Assembly: GCF_022419205.1 (NCBI RefSeq)
Contig: NZ_JAJOZU010000004.1
Location: 1-64,000 of the forward strand
DNA from: Thermomonas alba
GTDB lineage: Bacteria; Pseudomonadota; Gammaproteobacteria; Xanthomonadales; Xanthomonadaceae
Direction: 5' to 3'
DNA: 64,000 nucleotides
A program made the translations under genes and the position numbers. Under the pieces are notes generated by a model. That model worked only from the letters and a program-made list of their open reading frames with translations. It made no database searches and was not told the origin of the DNA. Shown in pieces: positions 46,289 to 57,725 of the stretch (the first letter of the stretch is position 1; the number at the start of each line of letters is the position of its first letter).

Positions 46289-47443
46289 TCACGCCGGACG
46301 CACCAGCCCGACCATCGGCGCCAGCGCCGCGCTGTCCGGGAACACCTGGCGCGCCAGCACGTCCGCGCCCAGCCCGAGGTGGTCGCGCAGCACGCCCTTG
46401 AACAGCGCGCGCAGGTCGGTGGTGGCGCGCAGGTCGCGCCCCTCGTTGAGCTGGGTGCGGCCCAGTCCCGGCCAGTCGCCGGCCACGCGCCCGCCGGCCA
46501 CCGCGCCGCCGGCCAGGAACGCCACTCCGCCGGTGCCGTGGTCGGTGCCGCCGGTGCCATTGATGGCGGCGGTACGTCCGAACTCGGTGACGATCGCCAC
46601 CACCGTGCGCGGCCATATCGGCTGCGCGCCGTCGCGGAAGGCCTGCAGCGCCGCATCCAGCTCCGCCAGCTTGCGGTCGAGCACCGCCAGCTCGCCGCCG
46701 TGGGTGTCCCAGCCGGTATCCTCGACGAAGCCGATCCGCGGCCCATCCGGCGCGGCCATGAAACGCGCCGCCGCGGCCATCGCCTGCGGCAAGCGCAAGC
46801 CGCCGCCGGCCTGCATGCCGGCCATGCCGGTGTCGATGGCGGCGAACGTCGGCGCCAGCGCGGGATCGGCTGCATACAACACCTGCAGCTGCTGCCACAG
46901 GATCGGGTCGATGCGGTTGCCCAGCGGCGGCGACCAGGTCTTGACGTTGCCGCCGCCGCGCATCGCCAGCGGCATCACTGCCGAGATCGCCAGCCCCTCA
47001 CCTCCCGGCATCGCCGCCACGCAGCGGTTCAGCCAGCCGGTGGTACCGCCGGCGCCGGTGGTGCCGTTCTCCACGCAGTCCTGCGCCTCGAAATGCGAAC
47101 GCTGGCGGTACGGCGGCGCCACCGCGACCACCGGCAGCAGCTCGCGCCGGGCGTAGAGCGTGGCCATGAAGGCAAGCCGGCCATGCAGGGCGAAATCGGC
47201 ATCCAGCCGCAGCGCAGCCAGCTGCCCGGCGCTGGCGATGAAGCCGCCACGCAGCGCGGCGTATGCCGGATCCCCCGGCACCTGCAGCGCATGCAGCGCG
47301 TCCATCCCCCCGCGCAGCAGCACCAGCAGAAAGCGGGTATCGCCCGGCGCATGCGCGGCCAGCGCGAACTTCGGTAGCGCCGCCAGCGCCAGCGCGGAGG
47401 CGCCGAGCCCGAGAAATCCACGTCGATCGATGCGCAAGGTCAT
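46289..47443 (-). CDS. DUF1501 family exported protein (Tat signal)
   Basis: 384 residues. A twin-arginine signal (RIDRRGFLGLGASALALAAL) precedes the DUF1501 domain, a sulfatase/alkaline phosphatase-like fold: LLVLLRGGMDALHAL, ENGTTGAGGTTGWLNR, DTGWDTHGGELAVLDRKLAELDAAL, FGRTAAINGTGGTDHGTGG. Such proteins are almost always encoded next to a DUF1800 protein, as here, one base apart. The substrate of the pair is unknown. Start ATG 47443 chosen for the Tat signal; an open frame continues upstream inside the DUF1800 gene. Confidence 0.88.
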   Translation of the reverse strand: MTLRIDRRGFLGLGASALALAALPKFALAAHAPGDTRFLLVLLRGGMDALHALQVPGDPAYAALRGGFIASAGQLAALRLDADFALHGRLAFMATLYARRELLPVVAVAPPYRQRSHFEAQDCVENGTTGAGGTTGWLNRCVAAMPGGEGLAISAVMPLAMRGGGNVKTWSPPLGNRIDPILWQQLQVLYAADPALAPTFAAIDTGMAGMQAGGGLRLPQAMAAAARFMAAPDGPRIGFVEDTGWDTHGGELAVLDRKLAELDAALQAFRDGAQPIWPRTVVAIVTEFGRTAAINGTGGTDHGTGGVAFLAGGAVAGGRVAGDWPGLGRTQLNEGRDLRATTDLRALFKGVLRDHLGLGADVLARQVFPDSAALAPMVGLVRPA

Positions 47444-47444
47444 C

Positions 47445-48842
47445 TCAGGTCCTCCACTGGAAGGCGGGGCTGGCCAGCAGCAGCGCCACGCCCTGCTGGA
47501 TGGATTCGGCGCGGCGCAGCGCGGTGGCGGTCTGCGCGTCCAGCGCCTCGCCCAGCGCGGCCTGGCCGAGCGCCAGCGGGGTCGCGCCGGTGTCCGGCAG
47601 GCGGTTGGCCAGCGCCTGCGCCGCCTGCGCGCGCTTGAACAGGGCATCCGGGCCAATCCAGTCGGCGGCGACATCGCCAAACCCTGCCGGTGAGCGCGGC
47701 TGGAACAGCGGCTGCCCCAGCTGCGCCTGCAGCCGCAGCGCCAGCGCGAGGTCGGCCTCCGCGTCCAGCCCGCAGGCGCGCAGCGCCGACAGGCAGAAGT
47801 CGTCCGGGGTCTTGAACTTGCGCGCCCCCGGCTGCCAGGCGGCGGGGTCGTCGAGCAGCACGCGGTACACGCTGGGCAGGTCGCCCTCGCTGTCCACCCA
47901 GACGCGGGCCATGCGCTGCACCAGCGCCGGCGGCGGGTCGTCTCCCACGAAATGGCGCGCCAGCTTGGTGGAGACATGGCGGGCGGTGGCCGGATGCACG
48001 GCCAGATCGTGCAGGATGGCGATGCCCTGGCGCTCGCCGTCCTGGCGGTAGGTCTTGCCGAATACCCGGCGCGCGCCCGGCTCGTGCGCGGCGAGGCGGA
48101 ACAAGAAGGCATCGGAGCCGCCGGCGTTGGGGTCCACGCTCCAGCCGGTGATCGCGCGCGCGAACTCGGTGACGTCCTGCTGGGTGTAACCGGCGTCCAC
48201 TCCGAGCGTGTGCAGCTCGAGGATCTCGCGCGCGAGGTTCTCGTTCAGGCCGCGGCGCGCGCCCTGCCCGGTGCGCAGGCGGCGGCGTTCGGCCTGCTGC
48301 GCGGCGCGCGAGTCGTCGCCCACCGACTGCGCGTTGTCCAGGTACAGCAGCATGCCGGGATGACGCTCCACCGCCAGCAGCAGGTCGGCGAAACGGCCAT
48401 TCACGTGCGGGCGGATCGCCTCGCGCTCCATCGGCGCGGCGAACAGCGCGGCCACCCGCTTGTCCACCGAGATCGCGAAATGGTTGGACCAGAACCGCAC
48501 CAGCCGCTCGCGGAAGCCATCGTCGGCGGTCGCCGCCACTTGCTGGCGCAGCAGCAGCTCGCGCTGCAGGCCCTGCCGCAACAACTGGCCGGCCTGCATC
48601 TGCGCGGCCTTGGCATCGCCGCCACCACCCTGGCGCGCCTGCCGGCGCATCTGCTGCAGGCGGCGGTACTGGCCCAAGTAGTCGGCGCTGGACGGCAGCC
48701 CGACCAGCGCCGCCGGCACAGGCGCCGGGCCCAGCTGCGCCAGCAGCCAGCCGCGCGGGTCCGGTTCGATCCGCTGCAACTCGCCGGGGCGGGCGCCAAG
48801 GCCGAAGCGATTGGCGGCGCTGGTCGCGGATGGATGCATCAT
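47445..48842 (-). CDS. DUF1800 family protein
   Basis: 465 residues. DUF1800 signatures: AANRFGLGARPGELQ near the N-terminus, RFWSNHFAISVDK, NENLAREILELHTLGVDAGYTQQDVTEFARAITGW, and ILHDLAVHPATARHVSTKLARHFVGDDPP. It should act together with the DUF1501 protein encoded directly after it. No clear signal peptide is seen. The biochemical role of the family is unknown. Confidence 0.9.
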   Translation of the reverse strand: MMHPSATSAANRFGLGARPGELQRIEPDPRGWLLAQLGPAPVPAALVGLPSSADYLGQYRRLQQMRRQARQGGGGDAKAAQMQAGQLLRQGLQRELLLRQQVAATADDGFRERLVRFWSNHFAISVDKRVAALFAAPMEREAIRPHVNGRFADLLLAVERHPGMLLYLDNAQSVGDDSRAAQQAERRRLRTGQGARRGLNENLAREILELHTLGVDAGYTQQDVTEFARAITGWSVDPNAGGSDAFLFRLAAHEPGARRVFGKTYRQDGERQGIAILHDLAVHPATARHVSTKLARHFVGDDPPPALVQRMARVWVDSEGDLPSVYRVLLDDPAAWQPGARKFKTPDDFCLSALRACGLDAEADLALALRLQAQLGQPLFQPRSPAGFGDVAADWIGPDALFKRAQAAQALANRLPDTGATPLALGQAALGEALDAQTATALRRAESIQQGVALLLASPAFQWRT

Positions 48843-48924
48843 GGACGCGGGCTCCAGAGACAGGCTTCACCGGCAACGCGCCAGCCCCGCGCCGGTTGAC
48901 AGTCCGCGGCCCGCATTCAGGCGA

Positions 48925-50289
48925 TCAGCATCCCGCCACCGTCATCTTCCCCACCAGGATCGAACCGGTGCGCACGTGCGAACGCAGGTCCACATCGCTA
49001 CCCACCGCCTCGATCGCCGCAAACATATCTTTGAGATTGCCGGCGATGGTGATGCCATCGACCGGGTGGGCGATCTCGCCGTTCTCCACCCAGAACCCGG
49101 CGGCACCGCGCGAATAGTCGCCAGTGATGGGATTCACCCCTTGCCCCATCAGTTCGGTCACCAGCAGGCCACGGCCCATGCCGCGCAGCATCGCGGCCTG
49201 ATCGCCGGCATTGGCACGCACCAGGAGGTTATGGACGCCGCCGGCATTGGCGGTAGTCTGCAGCCCGAGCCTGCGCGCCGCGTAGCTGCCCAGCACGTAG
49301 CGCTGGACGACGCCCTCCTCGACCAGCATCGAGCGGCGGGTGGCCACGCCTTCGGCGTCGAACGCGGCGGAACGAAAGCCGCGCGGCAGGAACGGGTTTT
49401 CCTCGATCGCGAACCAGTCGGGGAAGACGCGCGTGCCGGCGCTGTCGAGCAGGAAGCTGGCGCGCCGGTACAGGGCGCTGCCGGAAATCGCATTGAGGAA
49501 GCTGCCGATCAGCGAGCGCGCCATTTCCGCGCTGAACAGCACCGGCACCTGGCCGGTGGGCAGCGGGCGTGGATCCAGCCTGGCCAGCGCACGCTGCGCG
49601 GCCTTGCGGCCGATCGCATCTGGCGCCTCGAGATCGCCCTGCGCCAACGCCACGCTGTACCAGCCGTCGCGCTGCATGCGCTCGCCTTCGCCGGCGATCA
49701 ACGCGCAGCTGATGCTGTAAGAGGTGCTGCGCTCGCTCCCGAGAAAGCCGTGCGAGTTCGCATATACGCTCAACGAGGCATTTGCGCTCACCGAGGCGCC
49801 GTCGGAATTGCCGATGCGGACATCCATGCCGCGCCCGGCGGCCTCACACTCCAGCGCCCGCGCGATCGCATGCTCGGCGTCGAGTGCCGTCGGGTGCCAG
49901 GTGTCAAACTCGCGCAGCGCGGTCGCCATCAGCGCGGCGTCGGCCAGACCGGCGTAGGGATCTTCCTCGGTATGGCGGGCGATCGCGCAGGCCTGGGCGA
50001 CGGTCGCCGCCAGGCTGTCCTCGCGCAGGTCGGCGGTGCTGGCGCTGCCCTTGCGCTTGCCGAAATAAACAGTAATGCCGACGCCACGGTCGCGGGTGGA
50101 CTCCACGGTGTCCACCTCCCCCATGCGCACGTTGACGGCCAAGCCAACATCTTCGTTGCAGGTGACTTCACACTGGTCGGCGCCGGCGGCGCGGGCACGC
50201 TCCAACAGCTGCCGGGCGACCGCAGACAGGTGTTGAAGGCGCTGCCGGCTATCGTCGGCGATGGTGGGGAAATCTTCGATGCTGGACAT
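48925..50289 (-). CDS. pmbA: PmbA/TldE metalloprotease subunit
   Basis: 454 residues from ATG 50289; a TTG two codons upstream is also possible. TldE forms a heterodimer with TldD that degrades unfolded peptides and matures some secreted peptides. Family features: [16 protein letters not shown]-like [67 protein letters not shown]. Unlike TldD it lacks HExxxH. tldD lies 0.6 kb away with yjgA in between. Only 23 bases separate this start from the divergent yjgA ATG. Confidence 0.93.
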   Translation of the reverse strand: MSSIEDFPTIADDSRQRLQHLSAVARQLLERARAAGADQCEVTCNEDVGLAVNVRMGEVDTVESTRDRGVGITVYFGKRKGSASTADLREDSLAATVAQACAIARHTEEDPYAGLADAALMATALREFDTWHPTALDAEHAIARALECEAAGRGMDVRIGNSDGASVSANASLSVYANSHGFLGSERSTSYSISCALIAGEGERMQRDGWYSVALAQGDLEAPDAIGRKAAQRALARLDPRPLPTGQVPVLFSAEMARSLIGSFLNAISGSALYRRASFLLDSAGTRVFPDWFAIEENPFLPRGFRSAAFDAEGVATRRSMLVEEGVVQRYVLGSYAARRLGLQTTANAGGVHNLLVRANAGDQAAMLRGMGRGLLVTELMGQGVNPITGDYSRGAAGFWVENGEIAHPVDGITIAGNLKDMFAAIEAVGSDVDLRSHVRTGSILVGKMTVAGC

Positions 50290-50312
50290 GGTCAATGGCT
50301 TATCCTGTCGGG

Positions 50313-50900
50313 ATGCGAGGACGTGACGAAGAAACCGGCGAATACTTCAGCCCCAGCCGCAGCGCGCAGCGGCGCGCAGCGCTGGACGTACTGGCCCTGG
50401 GCGAGCAGCTGGTGGCGCTGAGCGCGGCCCAGCTGGCGCGGCTGCCGATCCCCGAAGAGCTGCTGCCGCATATCCGCGAAGCACAGCGCATCACCGCGCA
50501 TATCGCCCACAAGCGGCAGCTGGCGTTCCTGGCCAAGCAGATGCGCAAGCTGGACGATGCGGCGCTGGACGCGATCCGCGACGCCATGCGCAAGGACGGC
50601 GAGGCCGCGCGCCGCGAGACCGCGCTGCTGCACCGCGCCGAGGCGCTGCGCGAGGCGCTGTTGGGCGACGAGGGCGACGCCGCGCTGACCGAACTGCTGG
50701 CCGCGTACCCGCAGGCCGACCGCCAGAAGCTGCGTCAGCTGATGCGCAACGCGCGCGAGGAGCGCGCGAAGAACAAGCCGCCGCGCGCGTTCCGTGAACT
50801 GTTCCGGGAACTGCGCGAGGTGCTGACGCAGGACGCCGTTGCGCCAGACGACGACGCTCCAGGCGATGCGGTGGAACGCGAGGAAGAAGACCACGGCTGA
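50313..50900 (+). CDS. yjgA: YjgA family ribosome-associated protein (DUF615)
   Basis: 195 residues from ATG 50313 ([24 protein letters not shown]). An ATG at 50295 would add six residues. The DUF615 core [38 protein letters not shown] and the C-terminal [38 protein letters not shown] are clear. It binds the large ribosomal subunit during late assembly. It lies between pmbA and tldD on the opposite strand; its stop abuts the tldD stop directly. Confidence 0.92.
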   Translation: MRGRDEETGEYFSPSRSAQRRAALDVLALGEQLVALSAAQLARLPIPEELLPHIREAQRITAHIAHKRQLAFLAKQMRKLDDAALDAIRDAMRKDGEAARRETALLHRAEALREALLGDEGDAALTELLAAYPQADRQKLRQLMRNAREERAKNKPPRAFRELFRELREVLTQDAVAPDDDAPGDAVEREEEDHG

Positions 50901-52343
50901 TCAGCCCGCCTGGGTGCCACCGACGGTCAGCTCCGAGATCAGCAGGGACGGCTGGCCCACGCCCACCGGCACGCTCTGGCCGTCTTTTCCGCAGATGCCC
51001 ACGCCATCGTCCAGCGCGAGGTCGTGGCCGATCATCGCCACCTTCTGCATGGTCTCCGGGCCGTTGCCGATCAGGGTGGCGCCCTTGACCGGCGCAGTGA
51101 TCTTCCCGTCTTCGATCAGGTAAGCCTCGGTCGCGGAGAACACGTACTTTCCGCTGGTGATGTCCACCTGGCCGCCGCCGAAGTTGACCGCGTACAGGCC
51201 CTTCTTCACCGCGCGAATCATCTCTTCGGGATCGTGGCTGCCGGCGCGCATGTAGGTATTGGTCATGCGCGGCATCACCAGATGCGCGAACGATTCGCGG
51301 CGGCCGTTGCCGGTGGGCGCCATGCCCATCAGCCGCGCGTTGAGGGTGTCCTGCATGTAGCCGACCAGCACGCCGTCCTCGATCAGCGTGGTACACGCCG
51401 TCGGCGTGCCTTCATCGTCGATGTTGAGCGACCCACGGCGGCCGTCCAGGGTGCCGTCGTCGACGATGGTCACGCCCTTCGCCGCCACCCGCTGGCCGAT
51501 GCGGCCGGCATAGGTGCTGGTGCCCTTGCGGTTGAAGTCGCCTTCCAGCCCGTGGCCGACCGCCTCGTGCAGCAGCACGCCCGGCCAGCCGTGGCCCAGC
51601 ACCACCGGCATCGTGCCGGCCGGCGCCTCGATGGCCTCGAGATTGACCAGCGCCTGGCGCAAGGCTTCACGCGCAAAGCGCTCGGGCTTGCCGTCGGAGA
51701 GCAGCTCCTCGTAGGAGTAACGTCCGCCGAAGCCGGCGAAGCCCGATTCGCGGCGGCCGTGCTGCTCGACGATCACCTGCACGTTCATCCGCACCAGCGG
51801 GCGCACGTCGCCGGCCAGCACGCCGTCGCTGCGCGCCACCAGCACGGTGTCCACCCCGCCGGTCAGGCTCACCATCACCTGCTTGACGCGCGGATCCAGC
51901 GCGCGCACCAGCGCATCCACGCGGCGCAGCGCCTCGACCTTGGCGGCGGACTCCAGCGCATCGACCGGATCCAGTGCCGGGTACAGCATGCGACCGCCAC
52001 TGCGCTGCAGCGCATGCGCGTCGTGTGCGCGGCCGTCACGGGCGATCGCGCGCGCCGACTGCGCAGCGGCCAGCAGCGCCGGCGCGTCCAGCTCGTCGGA
52101 ATAGGCGAAACCGGTCTTCTCGCCGCTGATCGCGCGCACGCCCACGCCCTGCTCGATGCTGTGGCTGCCGTGCTTGACGATCCCGTCCTCCATGCTCCAG
52201 GCCTCGCGCCGGCTGTGCTGGAAGTAGAGGTCGCCGAAGTCGATACCCGGCCCCAGCAGGCAGGCGAAGGCGCGCTCCAGCGCGGCGTGGTCCAGCCCGG
52301 CGGGCGCGAGCAGTCGGGATTCGGCGATGGCCAGTGCATTCAT
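50901..52343 (-). CDS. tldD: TldD metalloprotease subunit
   Basis: 480 residues. The zinc motif HEAVGH (in [18 protein letters not shown]) marks the catalytic subunit of TldD/TldE. Other family blocks: [10 protein letters not shown]-type [40 protein letters not shown] and the C-terminal [14 protein letters not shown]. Functions with PmbA encoded nearby. Confidence 0.94.
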   Translation of the reverse strand: MNALAIAESRLLAPAGLDHAALERAFACLLGPGIDFGDLYFQHSRREAWSMEDGIVKHGSHSIEQGVGVRAISGEKTGFAYSDELDAPALLAAAQSARAIARDGRAHDAHALQRSGGRMLYPALDPVDALESAAKVEALRRVDALVRALDPRVKQVMVSLTGGVDTVLVARSDGVLAGDVRPLVRMNVQVIVEQHGRRESGFAGFGGRYSYEELLSDGKPERFAREALRQALVNLEAIEAPAGTMPVVLGHGWPGVLLHEAVGHGLEGDFNRKGTSTYAGRIGQRVAAKGVTIVDDGTLDGRRGSLNIDDEGTPTACTTLIEDGVLVGYMQDTLNARLMGMAPTGNGRRESFAHLVMPRMTNTYMRAGSHDPEEMIRAVKKGLYAVNFGGGQVDITSGKYVFSATEAYLIEDGKITAPVKGATLIGNGPETMQKVAMIGHDLALDDGVGICGKDGQSVPVGVGQPSLLISELTVGGTQAG

Positions 52344-52397
52344 GCAGGAAACCTTCGGAAAGTCTGTTTGAGAGATATGGCGACGCGCGCACGCGGA

Positions 52398-55300
52398 TCA
52401 ATCGCTGGCGCTGGCAGACGCCGCTTGCGCGTCTGCTTCGCCGCGCGGCAGCAGCTCGATCTTCGGCGCGCTCCACGGGCCGGTGACCCGGTAATGCTTG
52501 GCGCCGATGTCGCGCATCGGCTTGTCCAGCACCGCATTGGCGACCGCGCCCACCGCCGCGCCCACCGGGCCGGCGGCCAGCGCACCGACCGCGGTCAGCA
52601 ACCCGGCGGATTTCGGCTGCACGTCCACCCGCTGGTCGAAGCGCTGGTTGCGCAGGTCGGTGTCGCCGCGCACCAGGATATCCGCGGCCGGGCCGCGGAT
52701 GGTCAGATTGTCGGTATGCAGGATGCCGTCGGCGATGCGGGCATTGCCCTGGATGCGATCGAACGTGAAGCCCTTGCTGAAGAAGTCGCTGAAATCCAGC
52801 ATCAGCCGCCGCCGCAGCTGGGCCACGCCAAGCAGGCCGAGCACGCGCCCGGCGCCCGGCTCCAGTTCCAGCAGGCGGCCGTCCTTCAGGTCCAGCGCCA
52901 GGGTCGCGTCGAGATTGGGCGGGGCGAAGTCCTGCGGGCCGCCGCGCCAGCTGGCCTCCAGCCCGAGCTTGCCGTGCCCGCCGCCGATCTGGCCGCCGAA
53001 GCCGAGCGCGCCCAGCAGGGCGCCGGCATCATCGCTGTCCACGTCCAGCCGGAACTGGCTGCGCTGGGCCGCGCCCTGGCCCAGCCAGCTGCCGCTGCCG
53101 CGCAGGCGCTGCTTGCTACCGCTGGTGCTGAACTCGTCCATCCGCATCCCGCCCGTCACCGGCGTGCTGCGGAAGCGCGCGCGGCCCATCGGCACCCCGC
53201 CCAGGCGCAGGTCGGCGACGTCGATCTGCAGCGGCGGGATGTTGGTCGGATCGACCGCATCGCGGGTGGGTGTAGTGAGCGGCTCGGCCTCCGTGGCCGG
53301 CAGCGTCCAGTACAGGCGGTCGAAGCGCCCGACCACGGCCGCGCCATGCGCCTGCGGCACCTGCAGGCTGCCGGCCAGGCCGGGCGCCTGCACCTGCATC
53401 GCCCAGCCACCGGCAGCGGGCGCCAGCTGCAGGCGGGCATCGCCGAAGTCCGCGCCCAGCAGGCGCAGCTGCGCGGCCTGCACGTCCACCCGCTGCAGCG
53501 ATGGCCCTTCGCCATGGCCGCTGCCGAGCACTCCCAACCAGCCCAGCGCGTCCAGGCGTGGGGTCCGCCCTTCCACCAGCACCCCATTGACGGGCGGTGC
53601 ACCCACCGCGCCGCCGCCCAGCAGGATCCTCAGACCCGTCTGTCCGCCCGCGCTGCGGCTGCGCAGGACCAGCACGTCGCCCAGGCTGACCGAAACCTCG
53701 CCCTTCTCCAGCGGCAGCGACAGCTGGAGGCTGGCCGGCAGCGCCTGCGCCGCCGGCTTGTCCAGCGGCGCGGGCAGATCGAAGCGGGTGCCGACCAGCG
53801 CGGATTGCAGGCGCAGGCGCGCCGTGCCCGGAGCCGCGCGTGGCACGTCCAGCTCGGTGGTCCATGCCGAACTGCCACGCACGTAGGGCTTGAGCCACTC
53901 CAGGTTGCCGGCCCTGTCCAGCAGGGCGTCGATGTCGGCGCTCGTCTGCAGCTGTGCCTCGAACGCCTGCGCCGGATCGCGCACGTGCGGGCCGGAGCGC
54001 AGCGACAGCAGCCCCGGCACGCCGTCGTGGCGCACCTGCAGGCCGTCTGCCTGGAAGCCGTCGTGGTCGAAGCGCAAGGTCCCGCGCACCTGTTCGAACG
54101 TGAGCTTGTACTGGCGCTGCAGCAGGCGCACGCCAGACAGCGTCACGCGCCCGTCCAGCTGCGGCGCCGGGGCGTCGTGGTGCAGCGGCAGCCGCATGTG
54201 CAGGCTGGCCTGCGCCGGGCCGGACGCGGCCAGCGCGTCGAGGGTGGCGGCGTTGTCCTTGCGCAGCGGGCTGGCGCGCAGCAGGGCGAGGAACTGCCCG
54301 GCATCGCCGGCGGCCTCGGCATCGACCGTCAGCTCTGGCTGATGAAAGCTGGGAATGCTGGCGCGCAGGGTGGTCACCGGCACTCCGGCGAGGCGGGCGC
54401 GCCCCTGCAACTGAAAGCCGTCGGCCACGAACGCGAGGTCGGCATCGAGATGCTCGGCCGCCGGCCAGTCCGGGCGGAACTTGACGGTGGCGTCCTGCAC
54501 CTTCGTCTGTACCCGGAACACGCCGGCGCCGGCCAGCCCGGGCGCGTCGCGGAACGGCCAGTCGTCGAGGTCGCCGGCCACCACCGCGTGCGCCTCGCGC
54601 AGCACGCCGCCGCGCAAGGCCGTGTCCAGCCAATCCACCGTCGCCTTCGGCATCAGGTAGTGGACCCAGAAGCCGCGCGCGGCAGTCACCGGCACCTGCC
54701 CGAGATCAGCGGCGATGTCCAGATGCGGGCGGCTGCCGTCGCCCTGGAAGCCGATCCCGCCGCGCGCCCGGACCTGCAGCGGGCCGCCGCTGATCGCAAG
54801 CCCCGGGGTCTGCACATCCCAGCCGCTGCCATTGCGCCAGGCCACCGCCTCGCCGCCTAAGGTGAAGGCATGCGGCACGCCAAAGCCGGATGGCCAGTCG
54901 AACACCACCTGCGCGCCGGGATCGAAGCGCAGGCGCAGCCCGTCCTGGTCGGCCAGCAGCCAGCCGCCGACCCCGCGCAGGCCCGGCGCATGCCCGACCG
55001 GCGCGAAGCGCAGGCCGCTGGCGCGCAGGCGGGCCCGCAGGCGGCCCTGGCCATCGGCGGCGAACTGCACGTCATCCAGCACACCGGCCGGGCGCGCCGC
55101 GCGCAGCCAGCGGCGAAGCGCCGGCGGCAGAAGATCGGACAGCGCTGCCCACTCCAGCAGCGGCGCGAGCTCCAGCCGCGCGGCGCGCAGCGCCAGGCCA
55201 TGCCCGCCGGCCAGCGCCAGGCCATCGAGCTGCTGCTGGCCGACGCGCAGGCGCAGGGCGCGTGCCCGCCAGTTCTCGATGGTGCCGGCCCAGGCCACAT

Positions 55301-56186
55301 CGAGCGCCACCGGCCCGAGCCCCTGCACCGGCGCCGGCTGGCCCGGCGCCAGCGGCGTACCGCGCAGGGTGACGCCGTCGAGCTCGCCCACCGCGCGTAT
55401 CGCCACCACCCGCAGACGCTTCAGCGTGGCCCAGACCCGGACATGGCCGCGGCCGGCCTGCGGCGCGACCCCGGCCCAGGCGAGCACCCCGGCGAGTTCA
55501 GCCAGGTCGGCCTGGCGGCTGCCGGCATACACGCGGCCATCGCCGCTGGCGCGGTCCAGCGTGCCGGCCACGTCCAGCGGCTGGCCGGCGCGGCGCAGCC
55601 AGGCGCGCGCGCCGGCGTCCACCCGCGCGCCGCTGACGCGCAGGCGCAGGTCGATCCGCGGCACGTTCACATCCAGCCCCAGCTCCGGTGCCAGCACCCG
55701 CAGCCGCGCCTGCTCCAGTTGCAGCTCGCCCAGTTGCGACAGCGTATCCAGCGGATTGGTGTCGGCCTGCTGCCCGGGCAGGCCGCGGACATGCCACTGG
55801 CCGTTCGCATCGCGCTGCAAGGTCAAATCCAGGCCGCGCAGGCGCAGTTCGGTCAACGAATACCCGGGCAGCCAGCCGGTGTAAGGGGCGATGAGCAGCT
55901 CGGCGTCCCCGATCACCAGCGGCTGCGCGCCTTCGCCCACCCGCAGGTTGTCCAGCCGCAGCAGCGGACCGCGCCGGGTCCACTCGGTGCGCACGCGGTC
56001 GAACGCCACCGGATGGTGCGCGCGCGCGCTCAACCAGGCCGCGATCTTCTGCGGATGCTGCTGCAGCAGCGGCAGCAGCTGGCTGGCCACGGTCACCAGC
56101 AGCGCCACCGCCAGCAGCAGCAGCGCCAGCGCGTACCAGAGGCCGCGCCGCAGCAGGCGCAGGCGGTGGCGCCAGGGCATGCTCAT
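52398..56186 (-). CDS. yhdP: YhdP family protein (AsmA-like, TIGR02099)
   Basis: 1262 residues. One N-terminal membrane helix (residues about 14-36, WYALALLLLAVALLVTVASQ) and a very long periplasmic beta-rich rod. YhdP is one of the AsmA-like proteins that carry phospholipids to the outer membrane. Family elements include the N-terminal LRLDNLRVGEGAQPLVIGDAEL, the central VHYLMPKATVDWLDTALRGG and the C-terminal AsmA-like FDRIQGNARIADGILHTDNLTIRGPAADI. It follows rng and maf, as in many gammaproteobacteria. Confidence 0.92.
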   Translation of the reverse strand: MSMPWRHRLRLLRRGLWYALALLLLAVALLVTVASQLLPLLQQHPQKIAAWLSARAHHPVAFDRVRTEWTRRGPLLRLDNLRVGEGAQPLVIGDAELLIAPYTGWLPGYSLTELRLRGLDLTLQRDANGQWHVRGLPGQQADTNPLDTLSQLGELQLEQARLRVLAPELGLDVNVPRIDLRLRVSGARVDAGARAWLRRAGQPLDVAGTLDRASGDGRVYAGSRQADLAELAGVLAWAGVAPQAGRGHVRVWATLKRLRVVAIRAVGELDGVTLRGTPLAPGQPAPVQGLGPVALDVAWAGTIENWRARALRLRVGQQQLDGLALAGGHGLALRAARLELAPLLEWAALSDLLPPALRRWLRAARPAGVLDDVQFAADGQGRLRARLRASGLRFAPVGHAPGLRGVGGWLLADQDGLRLRFDPGAQVVFDWPSGFGVPHAFTLGGEAVAWRNGSGWDVQTPGLAISGGPLQVRARGGIGFQGDGSRPHLDIAADLGQVPVTAARGFWVHYLMPKATVDWLDTALRGGVLREAHAVVAGDLDDWPFRDAPGLAGAGVFRVQTKVQDATVKFRPDWPAAEHLDADLAFVADGFQLQGRARLAGVPVTTLRASIPSFHQPELTVDAEAAGDAGQFLALLRASPLRKDNAATLDALAASGPAQASLHMRLPLHHDAPAPQLDGRVTLSGVRLLQRQYKLTFEQVRGTLRFDHDGFQADGLQVRHDGVPGLLSLRSGPHVRDPAQAFEAQLQTSADIDALLDRAGNLEWLKPYVRGSSAWTTELDVPRAAPGTARLRLQSALVGTRFDLPAPLDKPAAQALPASLQLSLPLEKGEVSVSLGDVLVLRSRSAGGQTGLRILLGGGAVGAPPVNGVLVEGRTPRLDALGWLGVLGSGHGEGPSLQRVDVQAAQLRLLGADFGDARLQLAPAAGGWAMQVQAPGLAGSLQVPQAHGAAVVGRFDRLYWTLPATEAEPLTTPTRDAVDPTNIPPLQIDVADLRLGGVPMGRARFRSTPVTGGMRMDEFSTSGSKQRLRGSGSWLGQGAAQRSQFRLDVDSDDAGALLGALGFGGQIGGGHGKLGLEASWRGGPQDFAPPNLDATLALDLKDGRLLELEPGAGRVLGLLGVAQLRRRLMLDFSDFFSKGFTFDRIQGNARIADGILHTDNLTIRGPAADILVRGDTDLRNQRFDQRVDVQPKSAGLLTAVGALAAGPVGAAVGAVANAVLDKPMRDIGAKHYRVTGPWSAPKIELLPRGEADAQAASASASD

Positions 56187-56234
56187 GCCGGCGGGCTCCC
56201 CGCACGCGCAAGCCAGGCCCGTGCGGCGATGGCG

Positions 56235-57725
56235 TCAGAGCAGCACCACATCGAACTGTTCCTGCAGATACTGGGCATCGGCCTGGAAGCGGATCGACTT
56301 GCCGATGAACTCCTCCAGCTCGGCCACCGCGTTCGATTCCTCGTCGGTAATCCGCGCCACCACCTTGGGCGAAGCGATCACCAGCAGCCGCGCCGCCTCG
56401 AACTGGCGCACCGCGCGCACGATCTCGCGGAAGATTTCGTAGGTCACGGTTTCGGCGGTCTTGACCATGCCGCGCCCACCGCATTCATGGCAGGGTTCGC
56501 ACAGCTGGCGTTCCAGCGAATCCACCGTGCGCTTGCGGGTCATCTCCACCAGCCCCAGCGGCGAGAAGTCGTATACCGTGGTCTTGGCGTGGTCCTTGGC
56601 CAGCGACTTTTCCAGCGTGCGCAGCACCTGCCGGCGGTGCTCGGCATCGTGCATGTCGATGAAGTCGATGATGATGATGCCGCCCAGGTTGCGCAGGCGC
56701 AGCTGGCGCGCCACCGCCTGCGCCGCCTCCAGATTGGTGCGGAACGCGGTCTCCTCGAGGTTGCGCTGGCCAAGGAAGCTGCCGGTATTCACATCCACCG
56801 TGGTCATCGCCTCGGTCTGGTCGATCACCAGGTAGCCGCCGGACTTCAGCGGCACTTCCTTTTCCAGCGCACGCTGGATTTCGTCCTCGACGCCATACAT
56901 GTCGAAAATGGGACGCGCGCCGGCGTAGTGCTCGATCTTGTCCGCCAGCGCCGGCATGTAGCGCGCGGCGAACTCGCGCAGGCGCTCGCAGGTCTCGCGC
57001 GAATCCACGCGCACCCGCTCCACGTCGCGCCGGATCAGGTCGCGCACCGCGCGCAGCGGAAGGCTGAGGTCTTCGTAGAGGCACGCGCCCACGCCGGCGG
57101 TGGCGGCCTTGCTCTCCACCTGCTCCCATACCCGCCTGAGATAGGCGATGTCTTCGGCCAGCGCCTCCGCCGGCTGCCCTTCGGCATTGGTCCGCACGAT
57201 GTAGCCGTAGCCTGGCCCGTCCGCGGTGAGCGTTTGCATCAGCCCCTTCAGGCGCGCGCGCTCGGCCTCGTCTTCGATCCGCGCGGAGATGCCGATCACC
57301 TTCGACCGCGGCAGCAGCACCAGATAGCGCGAGGGAATGCTGATCTGGGTGGTCAGACGCGCCCCCTTGCTGCCGATCGGGTCTTTCACCACCTGCACCA
57401 CGATTTCTGCGCCATCGCGCAGCAGGTCGGTCACCGCCACCTGCACCTGCGGCGAAGCCGGCGGGGGTTCGTCGCCATCGCCCGCACCCAGCGGCGCGCT
57501 GCGGAAGATGTCGTTGGCATGCAGGAAGGCCCCGCGATCCAGGCCGATGTCCACGAACGCCGCCTGCATCCCGGGCATCACTCGCTGCACCTTGCCTTTG
57601 TAGATGTTGCCGACCACGCCGCGCTGGCTGCCGCGCTCGATATGCAGCTCCTGCAACATGCCGTTCTCGACCACGGCCACCCGGGTCTCACGCGGGGTGA
57701 CGTTGACCAGCAACTCCTCGCTCAT
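56235..57725 (-). CDS. rng: Ribonuclease G
   Basis: 496 residues. Endoribonuclease of the RNase E/G family acting in 16S rRNA 5' maturation and mRNA decay. The start [30 protein letters not shown] leads into an S1 domain ([31 protein letters not shown]). The catalytic DNase I-like part has IIIIDFIDM, and the zinc link lies in [16 protein letters not shown] 57725 overlaps the maf stop by 4 bases. Confidence 0.94.
   Translation of the reverse strand: MSEELLVNVTPRETRVAVVENGMLQELHIERGSQRGVVGNIYKGKVQRVMPGMQAAFVDIGLDRGAFLHANDIFRSAPLGAGDGDEPPPASPQVQVAVTDLLRDGAEIVVQVVKDPIGSKGARLTTQISIPSRYLVLLPRSKVIGISARIEDEAERARLKGLMQTLTADGPGYGYIVRTNAEGQPAEALAEDIAYLRRVWEQVESKAATAGVGACLYEDLSLPLRAVRDLIRRDVERVRVDSRETCERLREFAARYMPALADKIEHYAGARPIFDMYGVEDEIQRALEKEVPLKSGGYLVIDQTEAMTTVDVNTGSFLGQRNLEETAFRTNLEAAQAVARQLRLRNLGGIIIIDFIDMHDAEHRRQVLRTLEKSLAKDHAKTTVYDFSPLGLVEMTRKRTVDSLERQLCEPCHECGGRGMVKTAETVTYEIFREIVRAVRQFEAARLLVIASPKVVARITDEESNAVAELEEFIGKSIRFQADAQYLQEQFDVVLL

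Noticed and set aside
51024-54860. 1278-codon plus-strand open frame
   Set aside because: Antisense to tldD and yhdP across a gene boundary; a GC-rich shadow.
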